This document shows, in pieces, positions 34,305-42,550 of a stretch of 46,488 bases of DNA; within the stretch, counting starts at the first letter, position 1; every line of letters starts with the position of its first letter. The DNA lies in NCBI RefSeq assembly GCF_039414295.1, contig NZ_JBCITM010000025.1, positions 1 through 46,488 of the forward strand, in the 5' to 3' direction. The position numbers and the translations under genes were made by a program. The DNA comes from Anoxynatronum sibiricum. Its GTDB lineage: Bacteria; Bacillota; Clostridia; Peptostreptococcales; Tindalliaceae. The notes under the pieces are model-generated. The model ran no database searches. It worked only from the letters and a program-made list of their open reading frames with translations, and was not told the origin of the DNA.

Positions 34305-34349
34305 AAACTACACCGCAGACATTGCATTTCTGTGACTGCGGCGTAGTTT
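34305..34349 (-). terminator. Hairpin after the malic enzyme gene
   Basis: AAACTACACCGCAG / CTGCGGCGTAGTTT, 14-bp arms with one mismatch and a 17-base loop. No strong T run, so partial read-through into the chemoreceptor gene is possible. Confidence 0.6.
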
Positions 34350-34381
34350 GCATGAAAGAGATTTTTATCTGATCATTATCC

Positions 34382-35569
34382 TCATTCTTGATTGTTAAAA
34401 TTGATGCGCGCCACACCAGACTCTATGGCAGCCTGTTTCACGGCTTGAGCCACCTGCTCCATATACCCAGTGTCAAAGGGAAGTGGCAGAATCATATCCA
34501 CACTCAGCTTATCCCCTACGGCATCTGCCAAGGCTTTGGCGGCGGCAATTTTCATGGCTTCATTGATGTCTGATGCACGAACATCCAAAGCTCCACGAAA
34601 TACCCCGGGAAAAGCCAGCACGTTATTCACCTGATTAGGGAAATCGGACCGGCCGGTGCCGATGATGTAGGCCCCTGCCTCCCGCGCTTCCTCCGGCATA
34701 ATTTCTGGTATGGGGTTGGCCATGGGTAACACAATAGCCTTCTCATTCATGGACCGCACCATGTCCTTGGTCACCACATTGGGAGCAGACACGCCAATGA
34801 AAATGTCGGCGCCCTTCATGGCATCTGTAAGCGTACCCTCCAGGTTGTTTTTATTGGTTGTCTGTGAGAGTTTCTTTTTGTATGGATCAAGGTCTGGTCG
34901 GTTTCGTGAAATGATTCCCTTGCGATCGCACATCAGGAGGTCTCCAATGCCCATTTCTGTCAGCATACCGGCAATGGAATTGCCAGCGGCCCCGGATCCG
35001 TTGATAACAGCTGTGATATCACTCATCTTTTTACCAGTCAGCTTCAGGGCATTCACCACTGCCGCCACAGTGACAATGGCAGTGCCGTGCTGATCGTCAT
35101 GGAACACCGGGATATTCAGGACCTTTTTCAGCTTTTCTTCGATTTCGAAGCAGGCGGGTGCTGCAATGTCTTCCAGGTTGATACCACCGAAAACAGGCTC
35201 CATGGCCTTCACAATGCGCACCACTTCTTCTGGATCTTCTGTATCAAGGCAAATGGGAAAGGCTTCTACATTACCAAACTCCTTGAACAGCACACATTTT
35301 CCTTCCATCACGGGAATGGAGGCTGCAGCCCCGATGTTGCCCAGACCCAGTACCGCTGTTCCATTACTGACCACAGCAATCAGGTTTGATTTGGCGGTAT
35401 ACCGGTAAACCTCTTCCGGATTAGCTTCAATCCTTTTACAGGGTTCTGCCACCCCCGGTGTATAAGCGATTGACAAATCTTCTTTTGTGTTGACGGGTGT
35501 TTTGCTGATAACCGCAATTTTTCCAACCAGTTTCTCGTGCATCTCCAAAGATAATTGATTGTAATTCAA
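34382..35569 (-). CDS. NAD-type malic enzyme
   Basis: 395 residues, the short bacterial form. It converts L-malate to pyruvate and CO2 with reduction of NAD(P). Marks are the catalytic tyrosine in SIAYTPGVAEPC, NGTAVLGLGNIG, the catalytic lysine in GKCVLFKEFG, the metal-binding Asp pair in FHDDQHGTA, the Rossmann segment INGSGAAGNSIAGM, and ALPMANPIPE-like LPMANPIPEIMP. It begins with TTG behind GGAGGAATAG. A sigma-54 promoter and enhancer-like site precede it, linking it to the neighbouring activators. Confidence 0.92.
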   Translation of the reverse strand: MNYNQLSLEMHEKLVGKIAVISKTPVNTKEDLSIAYTPGVAEPCKRIEANPEEVYRYTAKSNLIAVVSNGTAVLGLGNIGAAASIPVMEGKCVLFKEFGNVEAFPICLDTEDPEEVVRIVKAMEPVFGGINLEDIAAPACFEIEEKLKKVLNIPVFHDDQHGTAIVTVAAVVNALKLTGKKMSDITAVINGSGAAGNSIAGMLTEMGIGDLLMCDRKGIISRNRPDLDPYKKKLSQTTNKNNLEGTLTDAMKGADIFIGVSAPNVVTKDMVRSMNEKAIVLPMANPIPEIMPEEAREAGAYIIGTGRSDFPNQVNNVLAFPGVFRGALDVRASDINEAMKIAAAKALADAVGDKLSVDMILPLPFDTGYMEQVAQAVKQAAIESGVARINFNNQE

Positions 35570-35719
35570 GTCTATTCCTCCATTCTCTTTTGACTAATAA
35601 CCCCAACACCAGCAGTTGCTTATTGAACTGTCTGTTACGCCTAAAGACATTATACTGCTGAGCACCCTTTCACATTCAGCGCAGCACGCGATGCGAAATC
35701 CTCATGCATATGGATAGTA

Positions 35720-35736
35720 AGCAATTCTCATGCCAA
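35720..35736 (-). promoter_or_regulatory. Sigma-54 promoter of the malic enzyme gene
   Basis: On the minus strand TTGGCATGAGAATTGCT matches TGGCAC-N5-TTGC with one change in the -24 box. Transcription would start near 35709, about 140 bases ahead of the TTG start, similar to the layout at the CitS-type gene. Confidence 0.75.
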
Positions 35737-35800
35737 GTCAACAGCAGGCGGAATTCTCCGATCTTTCCGCCCTTGTCACGAAATAGCAGACACCCCGCGT

Positions 35801-35825
35801 GTACATTTTGAAACTTGCCGTTTCA
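35801..35825. promoter_or_regulatory. Candidate enhancer sites upstream of the malic enzyme promoter
   Basis: GTACATTTTGAAAC (35801-35814) resembles the core at 28415-28428 and lies about 65 bases from the -24 box, the same as there. It overlaps a second perfect dyad, TGAAACTTGCCGTTTCA (35809-35825). Either could bind one of the PrpR-type activators. Confidence 0.5.
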
Positions 35826-35836
35826 TAATGTTTTTA

Positions 35837-36931
35837 TTATAACAAAAAAACAAGCACCAATGGTACAATGATGATTTTCACGGTTAACTGTCTCGCCAGA
35901 TGCATCAGACTGACAATCAGAGCATTCGCCTGTAACTCATCTGCCAAGAGCGTCATCACCATGGTGCCTGCAGGCGCGGCTGCCAGAAGACATGTTGTTT
36001 TTTCCCATTGTGTGATGCGTCTGAGGACAAGGTATACTCCCATGGAGCTGAAAATGATGAAAATCGAAAACAATCCCGTCAAAACCGCTAACTCAGCATT
36101 TACCAGGTGACTGCTTCCTGCCATACTGTTTCCAATGGTAGCACCCATTCCCATTTGAAGTATTAACCGTAATTGCATAGGGGGTCTGTTGAGACCCTCG
36201 CTCTTCAATGATACCAGAGCAACAGCCAGAAAAGAACCAATTAGCGGCCCTGCAGGAACTTTTAACTTCAGCGCACCCCACCCTCCAATGATCCCCACAA
36301 AAATGGGAAAGAGTGTGCGCACCAGCTCTGGTAACGGCACACACTTTCCTAAAAGGAGATATCGCCATCGTAAAACCTGTTTGATTTTATGCTGGATGAA
36401 TCGCCTGTATGACTTCAGACAAAACACATGCTTTGATTCATTGATCATTCTTGTGACAAGCAGCGGATAAAGCCAGAGGGTCAGTAAGAATCGACTTAGT
36501 TGAAAGAAACCGACATATGCTGTATTGGCATCAATGGAAATGGCAAGCATGGAAATTTCTGACACTCCGGCAGGTGCTACACTCAATACAGTCGTCATCA
36601 GATCTTCACCCGTAAGCTTCCCAAGAATCAACCCCATGATAAAAGTGGTGGTAAAAACCCAGACACTGATGGCAATGACCGGTTGAACCATCGATTTCAA
36701 CTGGTTTAACGATTTCCGGTTGATGCCGACACCAATATAAACACCCAGCAGCATTTGCATCGCAACGACTGTGGTTCCGGGAAGTACCGCCGTCTCCACT
36801 CCCATCCCTCGGCACATCAGCACTGTCAACATCGGCCCAAACAAACCTGGAGCTGGCAAACCCAGTATAAAAGCGATTAAATAACCCATTAAACATATGC
36901 CCATCAACACTGGAATGTCAGTCATTTCCAA
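35837..36931 (-). CDS. AbrB-family membrane transporter
   Basis: 364 residues with about nine hydrophobic segments in two similar halves, as in the family first named for AbrB of Escherichia coli. Repeat-like marks are PAPGLFGPMLTVLM and VPAGPLIGSFLAVAL, VLSVAPAGVSEISMLA and LLAAAPAGTMVMTLLA, which show the internal duplication. Family members are putative carboxylate or ammonia-related carriers with no settled substrate. It closes the aminotransferase-tctCBA operon, 38 bases after tctA, so it may export or import a related acid. Confidence 0.8.
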   Translation of the reverse strand: MEMTDIPVLMGICLMGYLIAFILGLPAPGLFGPMLTVLMCRGMGVETAVLPGTTVVAMQMLLGVYIGVGINRKSLNQLKSMVQPVIAISVWVFTTTFIMGLILGKLTGEDLMTTVLSVAPAGVSEISMLAISIDANTAYVGFFQLSRFLLTLWLYPLLVTRMINESKHVFCLKSYRRFIQHKIKQVLRWRYLLLGKCVPLPELVRTLFPIFVGIIGGWGALKLKVPAGPLIGSFLAVALVSLKSEGLNRPPMQLRLILQMGMGATIGNSMAGSSHLVNAELAVLTGLFSIFIIFSSMGVYLVLRRITQWEKTTCLLAAAPAGTMVMTLLADELQANALIVSLMHLARQLTVKIIIVPLVLVFLL

Positions 36932-36969
36932 TCACCGCTTCTGAAATTTTTCAAGCAATGTTTCAACTG

Positions 36970-38484
36970 TTACTGTGTCATCTCTGCAGAACTCTTTATT
37001 TTACGATAAACCAACTTAAAGAGAGGCGTCAGGAGCACAGCAAGGTTTAATAATGCCAGAAGAACAAACACCGGGCGCTGCAACAGCACCTCATATCGAC
37101 CACTGTACATGGTAATGGTTCGGGTCATTTCTCTGTCCATACCATTGCCCAGGATAAATCCAAGCACCAGGGCCAACACCGAATAATCAGCCAGCCGCAG
37201 CAAAAACGCAAAGACAGTAAAGATTCCCAAAATGTAAATGTCGATGTATAAATGGCGCATGGAGAATGCTCCCACCACCGCTAAAACAATTACAATGGAT
37301 GACAGAATTTGAGTCGGAACAAAAACAATTTTACTGAAGTACTTGATGAAAATGAGTCCTGCCGCTACCAGGAAAAAAGCTGTAATAATATTTCCCCAGA
37401 TCACCGCATAAGCAATATCCATATTTTCCCGCATCAGGTATGGCCCAGGTACCAACCCCACCATCAGGAAAGCCGCCATGATCAGAGCTGAGGCTCCGGA
37501 GCCAGGGATTCCAAAAGCCATCATCGTGGCCATGGCTCCTCCTTCAGCAGCGTTATTGCTGGTTTCTGCCGCCACAAGACCGGCAGGTTCTCCTTTTCCG
37601 AAGTTCTCTTTATTCTTCGAGTAGTTCTGAGCAAATCCATAGCTTACCGTTGCGGCAATCCCTGAACCTGCTGCTGGCAGCAATCCAATAATAATGCCTG
37701 CCAGTGCTGAACGTATCGCATTGATTTTATCACTGAAAGGAAACTTGAACCCCTTTAGGATATCAGCGAACTCTGTTTGAACAATAGCGTCTTCACGAAA
37801 AATGTTCTTTTTATTGATAATCATCAGAATCTGAGACAGTGCCAATACGCCAACAGTCATGGGGGCCAACGATATTCCTTCATACAGTTCAAAAATACCG
37901 AAGGTTCCTCGCGGAGACCCATAAGCTGTTGATCCTATTGTCCCTAACAACAACCCGAAGGAGCCCATTAGTAATGATTTGAACAAATCGCCTTTCAATA
38001 ATCCAATGATGGCAATTGCAAAAAAGATGACCATCAGGATTTCTGCCGGCCCAAATTTCAGGACAATTTTACCAATGGACTGGATGGTGAACAGGACAAA
38101 AACATAGCTAACCAGACATCCGATGGCCGAACTCATGAGTCCAATTCCCAAGGCTTCGTTTTGCCTGCCGTTTTGCGTCATTTCATAGCCATCAAACACC
38201 GTGGCAACACCACCGGAAGACCCTGGAATCCCCAAAAGAACCGCCGTTACCCCTCCCCCGTATCCAGATCCTGTATAAATGGATGACAGGAACATAATAC
38301 TGATGATGGGGTCAAAAAAATACACAAAGGGCAATAGTATGGCAATGCCGGTGGTTCCCTTTATTCCCGGGATTCCGCCAAGACATATTCCGACTACCAG
38401 TCCTAAAAAAATGGCTGCGAGTACTTGCCAGTTAAGGATCATGGTCAATCCATCCATCATTGCCGCCGAATTAATAAAGTTCAT
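36970..38484 (-). CDS. tctA: Tripartite tricarboxylate transporter large permease (TctA family)
   Basis: 504 residues, about twelve membrane helices. The family motif GIPGIKGTTGIAILLPFVYFFDPI appears near the N-terminus, then YTGSGYGGGVTAVLLGIPGSSGGVATVFDGY, the conserved Gly/Pro substrate signature, and its duplicate EGGAMATMMAFGIPGSGASALIMAA in the second half. It imports a carboxylate with sodium or protons using TctC as receptor. GGGAGGCG precedes the ATG, 15 bases after tctB. Confidence 0.92.
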   Translation of the reverse strand: MNFINSAAMMDGLTMILNWQVLAAIFLGLVVGICLGGIPGIKGTTGIAILLPFVYFFDPIISIMFLSSIYTGSGYGGGVTAVLLGIPGSSGGVATVFDGYEMTQNGRQNEALGIGLMSSAIGCLVSYVFVLFTIQSIGKIVLKFGPAEILMVIFFAIAIIGLLKGDLFKSLLMGSFGLLLGTIGSTAYGSPRGTFGIFELYEGISLAPMTVGVLALSQILMIINKKNIFREDAIVQTEFADILKGFKFPFSDKINAIRSALAGIIIGLLPAAGSGIAATVSYGFAQNYSKNKENFGKGEPAGLVAAETSNNAAEGGAMATMMAFGIPGSGASALIMAAFLMVGLVPGPYLMRENMDIAYAVIWGNIITAFFLVAAGLIFIKYFSKIVFVPTQILSSIVIVLAVVGAFSMRHLYIDIYILGIFTVFAFLLRLADYSVLALVLGFILGNGMDREMTRTITMYSGRYEVLLQRPVFVLLALLNLAVLLTPLFKLVYRKIKSSAEMTQ

Positions 38485-38499
38485 GAACGACGCCTCCCA

Positions 38500-38994
38500 T
38501 TAAATGAAAATGCCTGCAGGCAATCTCACTTTGAAAATAAGAATAAAAAGGATATACACAAAAATCAAAAGTCCTGTTGGTATGGCAAAAAGCTGGAGTT
38601 TGCTTTTGGTTCCCATTAGTAGATTCACTGCCAAAACAAAGATAAAGGAAGTTACAAAAAATCCAATAAAAGGGAAGACGATCATGTAAATCGCCGCTAG
38701 AATAATCAGCAGCACTTGCTTGTTAGCCATCAATTCTTTCATCGTTGGTTGGTTGTGAATCTGCTTTGTTTCTTTGTTTTGTTGAGTCTGCGGGCTTTTA
38801 TTGTCTGACACCGACTTCCTGATTTCGATGAACAAGCGAACTGCCTGCACCACCCAAAGCACTAAAACAACCGCCATCAACCCTTGTACCACCAATTTTT
38901 CCCGTTGTGCCAATCTGCTGATATCATTGAAGTATGCCATGCTAAAGCCGCCTATAATGACGAGAACCATCATATCTGTGATCTTTTTTTTCAT
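38500..38994 (-). CDS. tctB: Tripartite tricarboxylate transporter small permease (TctB family)
   Basis: About 164 residues, four membrane helices with a charged linker between the second and third (residues 55-85, rich in Lys, Gln and Thr), as usual. ATG 38994 is preferred to the GTG nine bases upstream since AGAGGTG is then well spaced. Sequence conservation in this family is weak; the call rests on size, topology and its place between TctC and TctA. Confidence 0.82.
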   Translation of the reverse strand: MKKKITDMMVLVIIGGFSMAYFNDISRLAQREKLVVQGLMAVVLVLWVVQAVRLFIEIRKSVSDNKSPQTQQNKETKQIHNQPTMKELMANKQVLLIILAAIYMIVFPFIGFFVTSFIFVLAVNLLMGTKSKLQLFAIPTGLLIFVYILFILIFKVRLPAGIFI

Positions 38995-39056
38995 TCGTCG
39001 CACCTCTTACATTCAGATTCCTTTCTTCATGAAAACCCTCATCCAGCTCTTAAAGA

Positions 39057-39103
39057 GTGGTTGCAGCCAAGCTCCCTTTGACCAACCCAGAGACTGCAAC
39101 CAC
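39057..39103 (-). terminator. Attenuating hairpin between tctC and tctB
   Basis: GTGGTTGCAG / CTGCAACCAC, a perfect 10-bp stem with a 27-base loop. Such hairpins after binding-protein genes let the receptor be made in excess over the permease. Confidence 0.55.
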
Positions 39104-39132
39104 TTCTTCATTTGATCAAACGAACCTTCTGA

Positions 39133-40182
39133 TTATTTAAATGCTTCTTCAAACTGACGTGCTGCTTCATACACTTCTCTGAACAAATGCTCAGACTCTT
39201 CCCGCATGGCCGGCTCAAAAATGTAACCTTCACTCTTCATTTGCTCAGCAAAAGCCGGGTGATTGGCTGCTCGTACCAGTGCCTCAGAAAGAAAATCAAA
39301 TCGATCAGGATAATCCTCCATGAACTGGCGCTTTACCTGAAAGTTTCGAGGAGAAATCATATTCGGAAAACGAATATCATAACCCAACGCTTCCAGCAGT
39401 TCATTGGCAATCGGCATATGGTCATAAGGCGATGTGTCTGAAAGCAGTGCAAGCGCCTCAAAGCTTCCCGGTTCCATGATGGAAACCATGCTTTCATAAT
39501 CAGTCACATAAAAATCAATATCTCCTGCCATGAAAGCTACCCTTGCAGCACCACCGCCATCATAGGGCACTGAGCGAGTTGTTAAGCCAACTTCACTCAG
39601 TACTTCATCAAATACCAGTCCCCATCCTGCACCCACTGGCTGGGTGTAACCGCCGGGGTTTGCTTCCACTTTTTTCAGAAAGTCTTCAAAATCTTCGAAA
39701 GGCGAAAACTCGGGGTTCACTGCTATAATTCGATGCCCATTGGACATGCTCCCCATATTGGGAAAATCATCGTACTCATAAGCTCCCCGAATAATGGCTG
39801 TTACAAATGCATTGAACTGACCAAAGATAATGTGAGAACCGTCAGCTGGGTCCTGTTGCATATGGGTATTGTAAGCTACAGTCGTGCCGCCGCCTTCACG
39901 GTTTTCAACAATAACCGGCACCCCTAATTCCTGCTGAATGTAAGGGGCCAGTGCCCGCGCCTGTCGATCATTGGTTCCTCCAGGGCTATAGGGTACGATG
40001 ATGGTCAACTGGTTCAATGGCCACTCTTCCATTACTTCAGCAGTTTCAGTTGTCTCTTCTGCAGGTGTTTCCGCGGTCGGTTCCTGTTGTGGTGCAGGTT
40101 CAGGTGCAGGCTGTGAACATCCAGTTAAAACAAGGGTCAGCATCAGTACGACAGTCATCCATTTTAGTAATCTCTTTTTCAT
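39133..40182 (-). CDS. tctC: Tripartite tricarboxylate transporter receptor lipoprotein (TctC/Bug family)
   Basis: 349 residues. Lipoprotein signal with lipobox LTGC, then a Pro/Glu/Thr-rich linker. The mature domain shows the Bug pattern: LTIIVPYSPGGTNDRQARALAPYIQQELGVPVIVENREGGGTTVA, and VNPEFSPFEDFEDFLKK. Bug proteins bind carboxylates through backbone contacts and two waters, so the cargo cannot be read directly. It directly follows the aminotransferase gene with a 52-base gap. Confidence 0.9.
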   Translation of the reverse strand: MKKRLLKWMTVVLMLTLVLTGCSQPAPEPAPQQEPTAETPAEETTETAEVMEEWPLNQLTIIVPYSPGGTNDRQARALAPYIQQELGVPVIVENREGGGTTVAYNTHMQQDPADGSHIIFGQFNAFVTAIIRGAYEYDDFPNMGSMSNGHRIIAVNPEFSPFEDFEDFLKKVEANPGGYTQPVGAGWGLVFDEVLSEVGLTTRSVPYDGGGAARVAFMAGDIDFYVTDYESMVSIMEPGSFEALALLSDTSPYDHMPIANELLEALGYDIRFPNMISPRNFQVKRQFMEDYPDRFDFLSEALVRAANHPAFAEQMKSEGYIFEPAMREESEHLFREVYEAARQFEEAFK

Positions 40183-40234
40183 TATTTTTCCTCCCCGATA
40201 TTAGTTTAACAGATTAAGCGCTTCTTTTGATTGA

Positions 40235-41374
40235 TCATAGTTCCATGCTTAATATGCCAACCCCCTTTCCGGGCTCAACGCCCGCACCTAATCGAATCAT
40301 CGTTCTTTCAACTGCTGAAACAACAGAAACCAAGTCATGCATATCGATGTTCCCCATATGCCCCAGGCGAAACATCTTACCGGCATAGGCACCAAGGCCT
40401 CCAGCAACCATAACACCTTCCTCATATAGCTTGCTCCTGAAATCAGCGTCGTTGATCCCGTCTGGATAAATCAGATTTGAAAGTGTTGAGGCTCGATATT
40501 CACGATCAGCCAGCACTTTAAAGCCCATGGCTTCAAGAGATTTTTGCAGCGCTTTGCCAACTTTTTCATGGCGTTGATAGCGGGTTTCCAAACCTTCTTC
40601 CTTGATGAGCCGCACTGATTCTTTCAAGGCCCAGATCAGATTCACCGCTGGTGTGGCAAAGTATTTGGATGGATCATGCATCACAGGCAGCCATTTATAA
40701 AAATCAATATAGTACTCCGGTATACTGCCCAAACTCTCACGACGCGCCAACGCTTTTGGCCCTGCCCAGAGAATGGCAAGCCCCGGTGAAACCCCAAAAG
40801 CTTTCTGGGTGCCGGTGAACAAAATGTCAATGTTCATCTCATCCACATACTCCGCTTCTCCCGCGGTGGCACAGACGCCATCCACAATGAAAAGTGTGTC
40901 TTCATACTGCTTCATCATCTTTCCTATTTCATCAATCGGTGCTTTGACTCCCGTTGACGTATCCACATGACTGACTGTGATGGCCTTATAATTCTTTTCT
41001 TTCAACTTCGCTTCAATATCAGAAACCGGTACAATTGATCCCCACTCACTGGCCAGCACATCCACGACAAACCCCTTTCGCTCACAGATTTCAATAAATC
41101 TGTCGCCAAAGTAACCATGCGAGACAACCAGCACATCGTCACCCTTTTTGAGTGTGTTAGCCACTGCCATTTCCATGGCCATGGTTCCCGTCCCCGCCAC
41201 AACAAAAACCTCACCCGTTGTATGCCACATGGTTTTTAAATCAGCCAACAGTTCTTTAAAATCACTCACAAATCGAGGATCTCCAAAAGCCATCGTCTCA
41301 CGCCCCATCTGATCCTGAATGGATCGGACGACAGGGGTAGGTCCTGGTATCATCACAAGCTTTCGATTGTTCAT
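40235..41374 (-). CDS. Class V aminotransferase (serine-pyruvate/alanine-glyoxylate type)
   Basis: 379 residues from ATG 41374 behind CAGGGAG; the frame open to 41578 is not supported. PLP enzyme of fold type I: start KLVMIPGPTPV, then VFVVAGTGTMAMEMAVAN, the aspartate in LFIVDGVCATAGE and the Schiff-base lysine in FTGTQKAFGVSPG. Relatives use serine, alanine or aspartate with glyoxylate or pyruvate. Being first gene of an operon with TctCBA and AbrB, it may act on the imported carboxylate or produce glycine/alanine from its breakdown. Confidence 0.85.
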   Translation of the reverse strand: MNNRKLVMIPGPTPVVRSIQDQMGRETMAFGDPRFVSDFKELLADLKTMWHTTGEVFVVAGTGTMAMEMAVANTLKKGDDVLVVSHGYFGDRFIEICERKGFVVDVLASEWGSIVPVSDIEAKLKEKNYKAITVSHVDTSTGVKAPIDEIGKMMKQYEDTLFIVDGVCATAGEAEYVDEMNIDILFTGTQKAFGVSPGLAILWAGPKALARRESLGSIPEYYIDFYKWLPVMHDPSKYFATPAVNLIWALKESVRLIKEEGLETRYQRHEKVGKALQKSLEAMGFKVLADREYRASTLSNLIYPDGINDADFRSKLYEEGVMVAGGLGAYAGKMFRLGHMGNIDMHDLVSVVSAVERTMIRLGAGVEPGKGVGILSMEL

Positions 41375-41511
41375 TATTAACACTCCCTGTTGATTTTTTG
41401 TTTTTAATATTCTTAGCATGACTGCCTGTGAGCTTTTGCTCATTTCCTTGATTTCTTTCATCCACAAACAAACTTCATTCGCCATCAGTCTCGATTTCCA
41501 TCGTGATGAGC

Positions 41512-41540
41512 TTGCTTCGAATGATGACTCTGTGTATACT
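41512..41540 (+). promoter_or_regulatory. Sigma-A promoter of the first LysR gene
   Basis: TTGCTT and TATACT spaced 17 bases apart. The 259-base gap between the aminotransferase and LysR genes must also hold the operon promoter and LysR sites; no clear T-N11-A dyad was picked out. Confidence 0.45.
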
Positions 41541-41633
41541 AACCCTGACAGGTATCCCTTTTCGTTGAAAACTGTCACATGCGCCCCGCTGCTTTCTGCA
41601 GCATCGGCAGCTCGTCCAGGAGAGGTGGAGAGA

Positions 41634-42533
41634 ATGAAACTTTTTCAACTGGAATACTTCCAGGCTGTATGTCTTCATAATAGTGTGACCAAAGCAGCTC
41701 AGATGTTGCACGTGTCTCAATCAAGTATTTCCTTTGCCATTCGGGATCTTGAAGATGAATTTGGGGTCAGTCTTTTTTCCAGGGTGAAACAACGATTGAT
41801 TCTCACCAGCGAGGGAGAGTATTTTCTTAAAAATATCAATAAAATTCTGGGCCAAACCTATGCGCTGGAGCAAAATATGCTGGATCTGGGCCAGACTCAG
41901 AAGCACCTGCGTATTGCCGTGCCTCCCATCTCCGGCACCTTCGCCTTTATTCCACTGTATATGGCTTATGTAGAACGGTATCCTTCATCCAATATCCAGA
42001 TCATTGAGTCCGGCTCGCGAAACAATATGCTGGGCGTGGTGGACGAGCGCTATGACATCATTCTGGCCAACACCGTTCACATTGAGAACAATCAAGTGAA
42101 TTACCTGCCACTACAAGAAGTTGACATTGTGTTGTGCGTTTCCCCTCACCACCCCCTGGCCCAGGAAAAAGTTATTACCGCTGAACTGCTGAAGGATCTG
42201 CCTCTGGTAATGTTCCGAAGCGGCTCAAAGCATAATACCTACATCGACAACATTTTTGAAGACGCTGGCATTCGACCCAATATCATCCTTTATTCCAGTC
42301 AAATCCACACGATTCAAACCCTTGTGGAGGGTGGCAAGGTGGGCGCCTTTGTCTTTGATGGCGTCGCCAAGCTTTTCCCAGATCTTGTGATGATTCCTGT
42401 AAAAGATCTTCCCCGGCAAACCGTTTTTATGGTCTGGAAAAAAGAGAAGCACATCAACAACAAAGCTCGTTATCTATTCGGTGAAATCCAGAAGTTTACC
42501 ACATTCGCCCAAGAGTTCATTACACGCTCTTAG
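41634..42533 (+). CDS. LysR-family transcriptional regulator 1
   Basis: 299 residues, start ATG 41634 behind AGGAGAGGTGG; the frame open from 41418 has no support. The helix-turn-helix is at residues 1-60 (MKLFQLEYFQAVCLHNSVTKAAQMLHVSQSSISFAIRDLEDEFGVSLFSR), followed by the two-lobed ligand domain. It diverges from the aminotransferase-tct operon, the usual arrangement for a LysR activator of that operon. Co-inducer unknown. Confidence 0.88.
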   Translation: MKLFQLEYFQAVCLHNSVTKAAQMLHVSQSSISFAIRDLEDEFGVSLFSRVKQRLILTSEGEYFLKNINKILGQTYALEQNMLDLGQTQKHLRIAVPPISGTFAFIPLYMAYVERYPSSNIQIIESGSRNNMLGVVDERYDIILANTVHIENNQVNYLPLQEVDIVLCVSPHHPLAQEKVITAELLKDLPLVMFRSGSKHNTYIDNIFEDAGIRPNIILYSSQIHTIQTLVEGGKVGAFVFDGVAKLFPDLVMIPVKDLPRQTVFMVWKKEKHINNKARYLFGEIQKFTTFAQEFITRS

Positions 42534-42550
42534 TCTGGAGAGTCACCTCA

